Below, in pieces: positions 27,995 through 38,097 of a DNA stretch of 47,606 nucleotides. Source of the DNA: Crocinitomicaceae bacterium (GTDB lineage Bacteria > Bacteroidota > Bacteroidia > Flavobacteriales_D > Crocinitomicaceae). The position numbers were made by a program, and so were the translations under genes. The DNA lies in contig JADJYC010000019.1 of assembly GCA_016719925.1 (NCBI GenBank), forward strand, positions 1 to 47,606, read 5' to 3'. How positions within the stretch are numbered: the first letter of the stretch is position 1; each line of letters starts with the position of its first letter. The notes below the pieces were generated by a model. It did no database searches. It was not told the DNA's origin and saw only the letters and a program-made list of their open reading frames with translations.

Positions 27995-28838
27995 ACCGTA
28001 TCCATAAATGAGCGTTCAACCCGGTTAAAAATGATTACTGAAAAAATCAGAATTACAAATGTGAATGATGCTGCATAAAGTAAATCTGCCCAGCTAAAAA
28101 CACCTGTTCCTAGAAATCCGTATTTAAAAGTTTCAATGATAGGCACCAGCGGATTTAATTTAAAAATCCATTGATATTTTTCAGGTATTTCTGACAAAGG
28201 AATGACAACCGATGAAACATACATGAATAACTGAACTCCAAACTGCAGTAAAAACCGCATGTCTCTGTATTTTGTTGTCAGGGCAGAGAACAGAATTCCA
28301 AATGAAAGACTTAAAACCGACGTCAGAAGGACAAGCGCCGGGAACAGAAGAATTGCGGTATTTGGATTGACGCCGCTGGTATTATTTGAAAGAAAATAAA
28401 TCCACACTATAATGAACAACGAAAACTGAATAAAAAATTTCAGCAGGTTGGATATAATAACTGACAGCGGCACAATTAGTCTTGGAAAATAAACTTTGCC
28501 AAACAGGTTCTGGTTTTGAATAAATGTTTCAGACGTTTTGGTAAGACAATCTGCAAAATAATTCCATAAAGATAAGCCACCAAGATAGAACAGTACCCTT
28601 GGGGCGCCATCCGTGCTGATGTTGGCAAAAACCCCAAAAATGATTGAAAATATAATAGTGGTGAGTATGGGCTGAATAAAAAACCAGAGAGGTCCTAAAA
28701 TGGTTTGTTTGTATATGGATACAAAATCTCTGCGTACAAAAAGAACAAGCAGGTCACGGTAACGCCAGAGTTCTTCAGGCGCAAATCAAATAAACTGCTT
28801 TTGGGCTCAATTACTGAATCCCATGTGGTGTGCTTCAT
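27991..28838 (-). CDS. wzm: Wzm-like permease of polysaccharide ABC exporter, frameshifted
   Basis: A six-helix ABC-2 permease of about 282 residues, forming an inner-membrane channel for lipid-linked polysaccharide together with the Wzt-like ATPase. The start is ATG 28836-28838 (MKHTTWDSVIEPKSSLFDL). Then come ELWRYRDLLVLFVRRDF and TILGPLWFFIQP, characteristic of the Wzm/KpsM group. The C-terminal half includes YRDMRFLLQFGVQLFMYVSS and LNPLVPIIETFKYGFLG. One base near 28780 shifts the frame; the rest is open. It is the first gene of the minus-strand operon, opposite the plus-strand glycosyltransferase genes across a 140-bp spacer. Confidence 0.88.
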
Positions 28839-28962
28839 CTTTTTTGTTTTTCTGATTAACAGAAACCTTTATCAGATACGCATATCAGAATAAAAAGTTA
28901 TCATTCTTTCACTTCAGGTCACCTTTCAATAGAATTTGCCGTACAAGTAAATTTTGATGAAT

Positions 28963-28970
28963 TATCTTTG
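28963..28970 (+). promoter_or_regulatory. Possible -7 box before the glycosyltransferase genes
   Basis: TATCTTTG matches TAnnTTTG exactly and lies 8 bp before the ATG at 28979. The nearest upstream TTTG is 24 bp away, longer than usual, so the site is uncertain. If used, the transcript would be almost leaderless. Confidence 0.25.
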
Positions 28971-28978
28971 ATTGTCAG

Positions 28979-29889
28979 ATGTCACTTGTTTCTGTTTTAT
29001 TGCCAAATTATAACAATGCTCCTTATCTCAGGGAGTGTCTGGATAGTTTACGCGATCAGACCTTCAAAGATTTCACACTTGTTTTTGTAGATGATTGTTC
29101 AACAGATGGCAGTGTTGAAATTTTGAATGAATACAAAGAACTTAAATTACATGTAATCAAAAACAAATTAATTCAGGTATTGTTGATGCGCTTAATGCAG
29201 GACTTGAGGTGATTGATTCAAAATACATGATCCGCATGGACGGTGATGATATCGTGCCCTGAACCGTTTTGAAAACTGGTTGATTTTATGGAAAATAATC
29301 CTGAAATTGAGTGTGCAGTTCAGATATCAAAACATTTGGAATCAGTGATGAAGTCTGGCATTTTGAATCAGATCCAGAAATGAATAAGGCAAAAACTGAT
29401 CTTTGGACATGGCATAGGTCACGCATCTTCGATTTTTAGAATGGCTGTGCTCAAAGAGAATAACATTCGTTATGAAAATACTTTTTGGAGGATGGAAGAT
29501 TATGATTTGTTTTACAGGATGAAGGAAATCTTTAACAAATACAAAAAGCTAATCTTAATTTCTGTCTTTACAATTATCGAAAAAAAGATTATGGGAATGA
29601 AAATCTAGATATAAATCAAGAAAAATGGAATTGACTAACAGTTTTGAAAAGATTATAGTGCGTTATAAAAAATTATTGAAACAAAACTAGAGTATTCCGA
29701 TCCAGAAATTTAAATTTGTTTAAAACAATCTGGAATTTAACAGGGCTACTGATACTCATATCAATAAATCTTTCCAATTATTAGAATCTTTAAATTTAAA
29801 CTTACAAAGAAACCCTGTGAAAAAATTTGCAGTTCAGGAATATAAAGAACAATCATCCGACATTTTCAAGAGACTAGCACGAAGGTTAA
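28979..29889 (+). CDS. Family 2 glycosyltransferase, heavily frameshifted
   Basis: The opening MSLVSVLLPNYNNAPYLREC and VDDCSTDGSVEIL are the classic GT-A nucleotide-sugar site of GT2 enzymes. Later in other frames are GIVDALNAGLEVI, IRMDGDDI, GHGIGHASSIFR and FWRMEDYDLFYRM, consistent with the DxD and acceptor motifs. The raw sequence has a frame change roughly every 60-150 bases, so no single frame covers it. I take the end as the TAA at 29887-29889, overlapping the next ATG, but this is uncertain. It probably adds one sugar of the surface glycan at the inner-membrane cytosolic face. The high density of indels suggests poor local sequence quality. Confidence 0.7.
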
Positions 29890-31077
29890 TGAAAAAAAAT
29901 TTGGTACTGCACGTCCGAATTTCTAAAGACCATTGACGCAGGAATTGATAGATTAAATTTTTTTGTAACCAAGTTGATTCCGTTGATATTATCTGATGAG
30001 AAAGGAAAAAATGCCGTCAAATCTGATTGTATTGAATATTAAAGGCGAAGAGAGTTATAAAAAGTCGACATTATTTAGGAACTTCATTTGGTTTTAAGAA
30101 TACTATTTTCGGATTTAAATTCTCAGAATGGTTTAAAATTTTTCTTTGGAATACGTGGTAGGTTGGTTGAAATATTGAAAGCAATTGAGCTTAGTGAAAG
30201 TTTCCTACGAGAGATTTCAAAACGTGACAAAGACAATTGCTTTTTTTATTCGAATTGGATGAATGAATGGGCGCTTGCTTTATCAATCCTATTTCATAGA
30301 AAGAAAATATTAAATTTTTCATTTAAAATAAGGGTTATGATTTATTTGATGAAAGGCGCACGAATAATTTTCATCGTAAATTCATTTTCCTTTCATTCAG
30401 TTTCGAAACAGGGTACAATTCTGAAAGGTGGGGTTCCCCACAGGGGGGTTTTACGGAGTTGCGAAAGGTGAATTATTTGGCCAAAATACAGATATATTTA
30501 CTATTGTTTCATGTTCTTTCATGTCTCCGGTGAAGAGAGTTCCATTGATTGCTGAGAGCTTGTCGCACATTGAATTTCCTATCAAATGGGTTCATTTTGG
30601 CGATGGTGAAGAGATGCACAGAGTACTTGAGATTGTGGACACTTTGCCTTCAAATGTTAAAGTTGAACTTGCTGGAGGGCGCAGTAATGAAGATATATTG
30701 AACTATTATAGAAATAATAAAGTTGATGCCTTCATACATTTGAGTTCCTCTGAGGGTTTCGGAATGGCAATAGTTGAGGCATTTAGTTTTGGCATTCCTG
30801 GAATACTTTATCCTGGAGGTGCGGTTAAAGATGATTAATCCGGAATATTGTATTGAAGTTCCAAGAATCAGGTCCTAAATTGATTGCCCAATGTATAGTC
30901 AACGCGAAGATCCTTTATAACAATGAAGAGGTGCGAAGACATGAGAGGAGTGTGAATAAATCTTCCATTCAGAACCAAGGTATTGAGCTTCATGAGTTAA
31001 TAACGAATTATAAAAAATGGAATCATGAACTTTGCAAAAGGTTTAACGGATTCGTGCTATTTCAATTATTTTTTTAA
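29889..31077 (+). CDS. Family 4 glycosyltransferase (GT-B), heavily frameshifted
   Basis: The start MKKIWYCTSEF (ATG 29889-29891, with one A fewer than the raw sequence) is typical of bacterial capsule GT4 enzymes. The best preserved part is IFTIVSCSFMSPVKRVPLIA, WVHFGDGEEMHRVL and the UDP-sugar motif SSSEGFGMAIVEAFSFGIP, near 30428-30838. The span of 1,189 bases suits a protein of about 395 residues. Several one-base shifts interrupt it at about 30040, 30085, 30340, 30430 and 30840. It would extend the glycan with an activated sugar at the cytosolic membrane face. Which sugar is not readable. It overlaps the acyltransferase start at 31025. Confidence 0.7.
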
Positions 31078-31802
31078 CAACTCATTTCGGCTTTTTGCCC
31101 TGCAAAGGCAGTTTTCTCAGAAAACTACTATTTGATTTCAGGACAAACTGGGGTACTTATTTTTTCATTAGTGGATTCCTTAGTCAACTGAATGAAAAAA
31201 GAGAAATGGTAAATTATATTTCTTGTTATTAGCGACATATTTTTTTTGGCCTTTTGTGATTGACCAAATTTCAAACCGAGTTGTGCCTCAATGTCTTAAT
31301 CTTGGCTTTGGTTTGGTATTTAGATTTAATTGCTATAGGTCTTAATGACATTCATTACATAATTAGGGGGGCTTTCATTGAGCGATGGTTCATACTCTTA
31401 GCGTTTGCTTTTGTTTTTATTTTGATGACAAGCTCTCAAAAGAGTAATTTAAACCTACTTATTTGGTTACATTTTTTATATTGTATTTATCAAATTATAA
31501 TTCCTGAAGATTTCGAGATTTTTTCAGATATTGGCTTGTGAGTGTCGGATTTTATTGATTGGATTTATTATAATCAGGATCTCTAATGGTCAAGTTTTTG
31601 AATTTGCACCGCTTGCCTTCATTGGCAAAATATCTTATGGATTATATGTTTATCAAGGTTTTTTCTCGAACAGGGCCAGGGTAAATTGACATTTCAAAAG
31701 TTTCCATTAAATCTGATAGCTCTTATAATTTTGACATTATTATCATATTATTTTGTTGAGAAGAAAATCTTAAATTATAAAAGCAAATTTGTTGCAATTT
31801 GA
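31025..31802 (+). CDS. Acyltransferase family 3 (OafA-like), heavily frameshifted
   Basis: The C-terminal part is clear: FEFAPLAFIGKISYGLYVYQG and a last helix LIALIILTLLSYYFVEKKIL, which mark O-acyltransferases of family 3 (OafA/NodX). The start MNFAKGLT at ATG 31025 overlaps the preceding glycosyltransferase, and the middle resembles a run of membrane helices. At 778 bases it is shorter than the roughly 1,000-1,150 expected, and it changes frame many times, so one or more deletions are likely in addition to single-base errors. It would acetylate or otherwise acylate sugars of the surface glycan in the inner membrane. Calling it a true pseudogene or an assembly artefact is not possible from the sequence. 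Confidence 0.55.
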
Positions 31803-31905
31803 TTTGATTATTTCTTCATAAAATAGAGTAATAAATTCATTAAATAGTTTTTTCCACCAAAGAGAATTACAAAAAATTTGCTGAAAGATTAAAATTGGCC
31901 GCTGT

Positions 31906-33343
31906 TTAATTTTCAGAATTGGAAATATAAAACGGACTTGGTTTATCTACATGCAGTAAACAATATACCAGAATCAAGGTCATGCAGAACAGATACAGGT
32001 AGCCAGTTCTAGATTTAATTTGGGCGGCGTTGGGGAAAAAGTTTACAAGAATGAGTGTTCCTGAAATAGCAGCCAGAACAGCAAAACCGCCATATGTTCT
32101 TACAAATTCAGGAATTCCAAAAGACATTACAGTATAGGAGCTTTCCATACTTTCAATTCCGTTCATGAGAAAACAAGATTCTAGTACTTTAAGCGCAAAA
32201 TCCAGATTTTCACTTCTGAAAAAAATCCACGCAATACAAACGGCAATAAAAACAATAATCCGGTAACCAAAAATTGACTCAAGACGTTCTCTGGAAATTA
32301 ATCTTTCCAGCGTAAGGTATAAACCATGCAGTGCGCCCCATATAACAAACAGCCAGCTGGCACCGTGCCACAGTCCTCCGATAAGCATTGTAAGAGAAAG
32401 GTTCACATAAGTTTTAACATTACCGTTTCGGTTTCCGCCTAATGGTATATAAAGATAATCTCTTAAAAAACGGGATAATGTAATGTGCCACCGGTTCCAG
32501 AAATCACTGAAGGATTTAGCTTTGTAGGGAGAATTAAAGTTAATCGGAAATTCAAATCCAAACATTTTACCCAAACCAATAGCCATTTCAGAATAGGCAG
32601 AAAAATCAAAATAGATCTGAAAAGTATATGAGAGCAGCCCAATCCATGCACCAATAAATTTGAATTCATAACTTCCTGAGAAAAAGATCAGCATAACCTG
32701 CAAAGAAATCTGCAATGAATAGCTTTCTGAATAAACCTATGGTAAAATATTGAACTCCTTCTATAAATTTCTGATAGTTTATTTTACTCTGAATATTTGC
32801 CAATTGCTCGTCTACGTCAGAATAGCGTACAATCGGTCCTGCAATTAATTGCGGGAACATGGAAACGTATGCACTGAAGTGTAAGAAAGAATCAACTTTT
32901 CTGGCTTCACCCCTATACAAGTCTATGGAATACGTCATGGTTTGGAATGTATAGAATGATATACCAACCGGCAAAACAATTTCAATTGCCGGTTTAGACT
33001 CCAGAAATGAATCCGGCAGAATGGCGAAAAGGCTGTCAGTAAAAAAATTGAAATACTTAAAAAACCAAGTATGGACAGATTGGAAATTATTGAAAAATAC
33101 ATCCATTTTTTTGCATTCTTTTTTGATTTTTTGAATGAAATAAGATATCTTTTCCCCGCTATAGTAGTCAATTAAAATTGATATTACCATCAAACCAAGG
33201 AAACGGTAATCCCAATATCCATAAAATAAAAAACTCATTGCTGTGAGCACAAAGAGCTTCATTTTTACAGGTTTAAGTGCATACCAGAGTATGAGAAAAA
33301 CCGGTAGAAAAAACAGTATGAATACAATGCTGTTAAAAAGCAT
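31906..33343 (-). CDS. MBOAT-family O-acyltransferase (AlgI-like), frameshifted
   Basis: An inner-membrane O-acyltransferase of about 475 residues with many helices. Conserved motifs are MLFNSIVFILFFLPVF, VLPVGISFYTFQTMTY, FPQLIAGPIVRYSD, WNRWHITLSRFLRDYLYIPL and the active-site His in GGLWHGASWLFVIWG. Fragments 32666-33343 and 31906-32715 join with one base near 32690. The raw 3' end reads PSPFYISNSEN, but one additional base gives the typical PFIYFQF with a stop at 31913-31915. It overlaps by 11 bases with the SGNH-like gene, which is upstream. AlgI-type enzymes acetylate polysaccharide with a partner hydrolase-like protein. This pair lies on the opposite strand from the surrounding glycosyltransferase genes. 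Confidence 0.88.
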
Positions 33344-34462
33344 AACTTTCCAGTTCTTTTTTGAAAGTAACCATCATAAGTGCACTGTTCACCGATGTTG
33401 GATGCATATAATCGAAAAAGTGGTTCTCAAACCCTTTAAAATTTGATATGTCGCTGTTGTCTTTTATTGCAATCACATTAGGATATTTCAACTGAAGATA
33501 ATGAAGGAAACTTTTCAGATATGAAAGACGCTGGAGATAATTTGTTTGTTCTTCGAGAATTTTTTTAAAGTAGGGTTGATTAGGCATGATGTTAAAAACT
33601 ACTTTACAGTTGTTTTCTGATAACAATGAAATTGTCCGTTCAAATAAATCTAAACGTCGGTATGAAAACCATTTGAAATTCTCATGACTCTTATCCAGAA
33701 TACCATTTTTGGTTGTCGGAAAATGCTTCCAGGCTGAATCTATTTCATACAAATACTGAGACACATTAAATGTTCCGATTCACAAGTGTCAGTAAGGTCT
33801 CCTGGTTTTTCATCAATTCTCCCATAAACTCTTCTTGTCCCATCTTCATAAAAAGTTTCAGTCATTACAGCGATGGATTTTTTGAAACCTAATGAATCAG
33901 TCAATGAATAATGAACAGCATTCACAGAACTTTTCAGATGTTCATAGGACAATGAGAATTTAAATTGTGACCAGATTAATTTGTTGTAAGAGAAATCATC
34001 CAGATATTTTGAAAAATCAGATTTTACTGCGAGTCGTTTCTCTGTCCCTTTAAAAACCTCATCAGATGGGGCCGGTTCATCACAAAAGTTCCAGTCATCC
34101 AAACAGAAAACGATTAACTTTGGAGGTTCATTTAATTCACTGATTAAAGCATTGGTCATGCACCAGTAGTCCTCAGATCTTGCATGAAATAAACCAAAGT
34201 TAATACTTGTAAGCCCTGTATATGCAGCTATTGAGTCAGGATCAAATCTCATAGAATTAGATGATCCGAAAATATATGCCTGAGGTTGGTTAGATTGACT
34301 AATTGCCCAGTTAAATTTCGAAATACGGTCATTGTGTACTTCTTTATATGAAAGCTGATAATCTGAAAATAGTCCGTAAGTATTTGTATAAATATTTAGT
34401 CCTGATATAATGGTGACCAGCAAAAAGAAGGTTATGACAATAAACCAGAATTTTGACTTCAA
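33333..34462 (-). CDS. SGNH-hydrolase-like partner of MBOAT acyltransferase, frameshifted
   Basis: A membrane-anchored protein of about 375 residues. The N-terminal helix (FWFIVITFFLLVTIISGLNI) is followed by block I GSSNSMRFD, with the nucleophile Ser, and in the second fragment FFDYMHPTSVN, the Asp-x2-His of block V. This resembles AlgJ/AlgX/DltD-type periplasmic proteins that accept acyl groups from the MBOAT partner. Fragments 33740-34462 and 33333-33764 join around 33755, where the frame changes after CESEH (continuing FNVSQYLYEI). It overlaps the acyltransferase gene by 11 bases, consistent with one unit. The substrate glycan is unknown. Confidence 0.8.
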
Positions 34463-34573
34463 GGCTGAATTTTTAATAAGCAGATAATCTCAAAGGTAAA
34501 AGAAATTAATAATTCAAAGGAGTATGCCGTACCTGAACTAAACAGTACAGGGAAATAACTGTTGCAATTTTGT

Positions 34574-34581
34574 TAACTTTG
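34574..34581 (+). promoter_or_regulatory. Possible -7 box before the WecB-like gene
   Basis: TAACTTTG matches TAnnTTTG exactly and lies 25 bp before the ATG at 34607, in the 144-bp spacer between divergent genes. No well-spaced -33 TTTG is visible. I see nothing else in this spacer. Confidence 0.35.
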
Positions 34582-34606
34582 AGTCTGCAATATCCCTTGT
34601 ACATCA

Positions 34607-35697
34607 ATGAAAAAAATTCTTATAGTTGTTGGAACCCGGCCAAATTTTATTAAAATAACCCGATTTGTCGGTGTTGCAAAAAGAGATTATAAAAATCTTG
34701 AAATTAAAATTGCACACACCGGACAGCATTCAGATGAAAATATGGCAGGTGTTTTCTTTGAACAGTTTAACCTCAAACCTGATTTTTTCTGGATATAAAA
34801 GCCAAAACACCTTTAAGTCAGATTGGAGAAATAATGATTTCACTGGAAAATATTATTTTAACAAACTATTCCCCTGATCTTATTATTACTCCGGGTGATG
34901 TAAATTCTACATTAGCCGTGTCTATTGCCGCCAATAAATTGAATATTAAACTGGCACATCTTGAATCAGGACTGAGGTCGTTTGACAGGTCAATGCCTGA
35001 GGAAATTAATCGTGTTATTGCGGATGAACTGGCTGATTACTATTTTGTAACAGAGCGCTCAGCTATTGCAAACCTGAAAGCAGAAGGCAAAAAAGGTGAG
35101 ATTTATTTTGTCGGAAATACAATGATTGACACATTGGTTGATCAGGAAGAAAATATTGTGAATTCAGATATAAAAGCAAAACTTCAAATTAGTGAACCTT
35201 TTATTCTTTCAACTTTTCACAGACCAGCCACAGTTGATAATTTTAACGGTCTGAAAAAGCTGATTGAAATGTTTGAATCACTTACAGAAAAATTCAAGGT
35301 TGTATTTCCTGTCCATCCCAGAACAAAGTACAGGTTGAAAGAATTTGGCCTCGATGAAAGGATTGCTGATCTGAGTAACCTGCTGATTATTGATCCGCTA
35401 GGTTATATTGAGTTCCAGAGACTTGTAAAAGATTGTACACTCGTCATTACAGACAGCGGTGGAATTCAAGAAGAAACCACGTACAGAAAAGTGCCATGTC
35501 TGACAGTTAGGGACTCAACAGAAAGACCAGTTACAATTGACGTTGGAAGTAACATCCTTACTGAGTTTGATGTTCAGATGATATTGGAACACGTAGAATC
35601 TGTTTGTAATGGTAAATTTAAAAAAGGTGAAATTCCGGAATTGTGGGACGGCAGTGCCACTGAAAGAATTCTTAAAATATGCAATGAAATACTTTGA
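34607..35697 (+). CDS. UDP-N-acetylglucosamine 2-epimerase (WecB/WbpI-like), frameshifted
   Basis: A GT-B-fold epimerase of about 364 residues. Family motifs are VVGTRPNFIKI at residue 7, KIAHTGQHSDENM, IITPGDVNSTLAVSIAA, HLESGLRSFDRSMPEEINR, TFHRPATVDN, and TDSGGIQEETTYRKVPCL with RDSTERPVTI. It would make UDP-ManNAc, or the di-N-acetyl equivalent, from the GlcNAc form. The two frames join near 34795, where the second reads AKTPLSQIGEIMISL after DFFWI. In the P. aeruginosa O5 pathway WbpI works with WbpE/WbpD-type enzymes and the WbpG/HisH/HisF triad. All have counterparts here on the opposite strand. It heads the plus-strand block of six genes. Confidence 0.88.
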
Positions 35698-36908
35698 GTG
35701 AAAACAGAAATATCTGAAAGTTGCAATTGTTACATATTATTTTAAGCCAGTTATAAACCCCAGGTCTTTCAGAGCTTTTGAATTGGCAAGGGAGTTTGCG
35801 TCAGCAAATAATGATACAACAGTATATGTGCCGGACCTGGAGTATGATTATTCAGCATACAAAAGTTCCTTTGGCTTTAATGTCGTCGCTGTTGAGCCGG
35901 GTTTTTTTCTGAATTCGAAAAAAAGAATTGCCAGGCCAGACGTTCATGCAGAAAAAAAAGGTTTACATCCTGTTTCAGGTACTGGAGGTGATAGAAAAAA
36001 GGGATAATTGCAAAATGAAGTACTGGTTTGTCCGGAATTTTTATCCCGGTGGTTTCAATTTTGAATTTGCGTTTACTGCTTCCAGACAACTTAAAAAATC
36101 TGTTGCTGATTTTGATCTGATAATTTCTATTGGTTTACCGGTTAATTCGCATTTAGCCGTAAGCCGGGCGATAAACAAAAAACAGCACAGGGCGGTTTTA
36201 ATGGCAGATTATGGAGATCCATATTCATTCAGTAAAATAATTCGTCCTCCCAAATGGCATCGTTTTATGGAAAAACGAATGCTGAAAAAATTTGATTTTA
36301 TTCTGATACCAACTGAAAAAGCAATCCCGTCTTTTCTGTATTTTAAAAAAGAAGAACAGATTAAAATCATACCGCAGGGTGTGCGGCAGAAGGATATAAA
36401 ACTGAAAAAGTATGAAAGTAAAGGAACGATTCCTCATTTTATATTTGCCGGTAATTTTTATACAGGGGTGCGTGAACCATCAGAAATTCTTGATTTTCTG
36501 AAAACTTCAGAAAGACAATTTCAATTTACAATTTATACAAATGTCAATGACCAGGTAAATATGTCATTTCTCCATCCCTATTTAAATCATGATGAAAAAA
36601 GATTTATTGTAAGAGATCTCTTAGAACGGGATACATGCATATTTGAGTTGAGTGGGGCTGATTTTCTTGTAAATATTTCCAATACTGTTGACGAACATTC
36701 TCCAAGTAAAATGATTGATTATTGTTTGAGCAAAAGACCAGTTTACTCTTATGTTCCTGGTAAATTTGATGCTTCAAGACTGGAAGATTTTATGGATGGC
36801 AATTATTTTCATGATGCGGCCAAAAATGTGAATATTTCGAGTTTTGATATAGAAAGAATTGTAAATGAAATAGTAAAACTTACTCAAGAGGTGAATGAAA
36901 AAAAATAG
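35694..36908 (+). CDS. Glycosyltransferase, GT4-like, frameshifted
   Basis: A GT-B type protein of about 400 residues. The start YLKVAIVTYYFKPVINPRSFR (beginning near TTG 35694, over the wecB stop) is followed by FELAREFASANND and YWFVRNFYPGGFNFEF. Further on are SIGLPVNSHLAVSRAI, MADYGDPYSF, KIIPQGVRQ and the C-terminal domain IPHFIFAGNFYTGVREP with FLVNISNTVDEHSPSKMIDY. These fit a retaining GT4-like transferase, though a classic ExFGxxxxE motif is weak. One base near 35950 (a run of eight A) shifts the frame between the two fragments. A second one-base correction near 35706 is needed to reach an upstream start. The end overlaps the next gene by 14 bases. Confidence 0.72.
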
Positions 36909-38097
36909 AACAATTTTTGTTATCATTTCTGATAGTCAGTTTTCTTTTTCAAATTTGAATTCTGCGGTGGCCAATTACCTTTTGAGTTTGAAGGATAACC
37001 TGGAAAAAGACGGGTTTCAGGTTAAAACTTTTCCGTCTTCGGAAAGAAAAGGTGCTTTTACTGAATCCAAGATGCAACCAGTAAGATTTCAGGTACTGAA
37101 AAAACTATTTAAGGCGCTTTTGCCCTCAATTTATAATGATCTGATTATACGTTCTAAAATTAAAGCATCTGAAAAATTACTAAGAGAGATTAGATGTAAT
37201 GAAGCGCCGGATCTGATCATAGAATTTTTAACTGCCGGCTCAAAAACCGGTTTTGAGCTAAAAAAAATCTGGAAAAAACCACTCTTGATTATTATGGATT
37301 CTCCTTTACGGGAGCAGTTTCAAGATATGTATGGCAGAGCTTTTACTGCCGGAAAAAAAATAGATGATTTTGAGCGTTTGAGTATTGAGTCTGCTGATAG
37401 TATAATTTGCTATTCTGAAACAATGAGTCGTTTCGTATCTGAAAAATATAAGATTAGTGGTAAAGTGAATGTTTTTCCGTGTATTATTTATAAGAATCAG
37501 TCAGATCAATTTAACACTGAAGATAAAGTAAATAAATCACCTTTAATTGGTTTTATAGGTTCTTTCTTAAGCTGGCATAAAGTTGAACTATTGGTCAGTG
37601 CCTTCAAAGAAATTCATGTTAAGTTTCCAGATGTGCGATTGGTATTAATTGGTTATGGAGTTGAGTGGGAAAGAATAAAAAAACAGGTGCATGATTTTGG
37701 AATGAATGACTGCGTTGAAATGCCGGGTTTTGTCAATGAGCAAATGCTCAATGAATATAAAAAAAAGTTGACCATTGGTGTCATGCCCGGATCCAATTGG
37801 TATGGAAGTCCGCTGAAATTGTTTGAATATGCACAATCATCAATTGCTATCATTGCGCCTGAAACTCCCGTAGTCAAGGAGTTGTTTACAAAAGAAGAGG
37901 CATTGTTTATAGATGATAACAATTCCCTGCAAAGTCTCGTACAAAACATGCGGTTATTATTAACTGACAATGCACTCCGGATGAGTTTGATTTCCAATGC
38001 GTACAAAAAAATGCAAGGTTCATATTCAAGGGAGAGTCAGGGCAGAATTTTTAGTCAGATCGTAATGAAAACAATAGAAAATGGAATTAAAAAATAA
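36895..38097 (+). CDS. Family 4 glycosyltransferase
   Basis: The 400-residue protein is intact. The C-terminal half shows LIGFIGSFLSWHKVELLVSA, RLVLIGYGVEWERIKKQV, CVEMPGFVNEQMLNEYKKKL and VMPGSNWYGSPLKLFEYAQSS. The last segment, with the acidic KLFEYA in place of EALAFG, is the nucleotide-sugar-binding loop of GT4 enzymes. It has no membrane segment and probably works on lipid-linked glycan at the membrane. It overlaps the preceding gene by 14 bases and the next by 17, so it is part of a tightly packed operon. Confidence 0.82.
   Translation: MKKNRTIFVIISDSQFSFSNLNSAVANYLLSLKDNLEKDGFQVKTFPSSERKGAFTESKMQPVRFQVLKKLFKALLPSIYNDLIIRSKIKASEKLLREIRCNEAPDLIIEFLTAGSKTGFELKKIWKKPLLIIMDSPLREQFQDMYGRAFTAGKKIDDFERLSIESADSIICYSETMSRFVSEKYKISGKVNVFPCIIYKNQSDQFNTEDKVNKSPLIGFIGSFLSWHKVELLVSAFKEIHVKFPDVRLVLIGYGVEWERIKKQVHDFGMNDCVEMPGFVNEQMLNEYKKKLTIGVMPGSNWYGSPLKLFEYAQSSIAIIAPETPVVKELFTKEEALFIDDNNSLQSLVQNMRLLLTDNALRMSLISNAYKKMQGSYSRESQGRIFSQIVMKTIENGIKK

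Noticed and set aside
28979..31802. New short genes suggested by the many small open frames
   Set aside because: The frames join in order into GT2, GT4 and acyltransferase motifs, so they are pieces of three broken genes rather than separate small genes.
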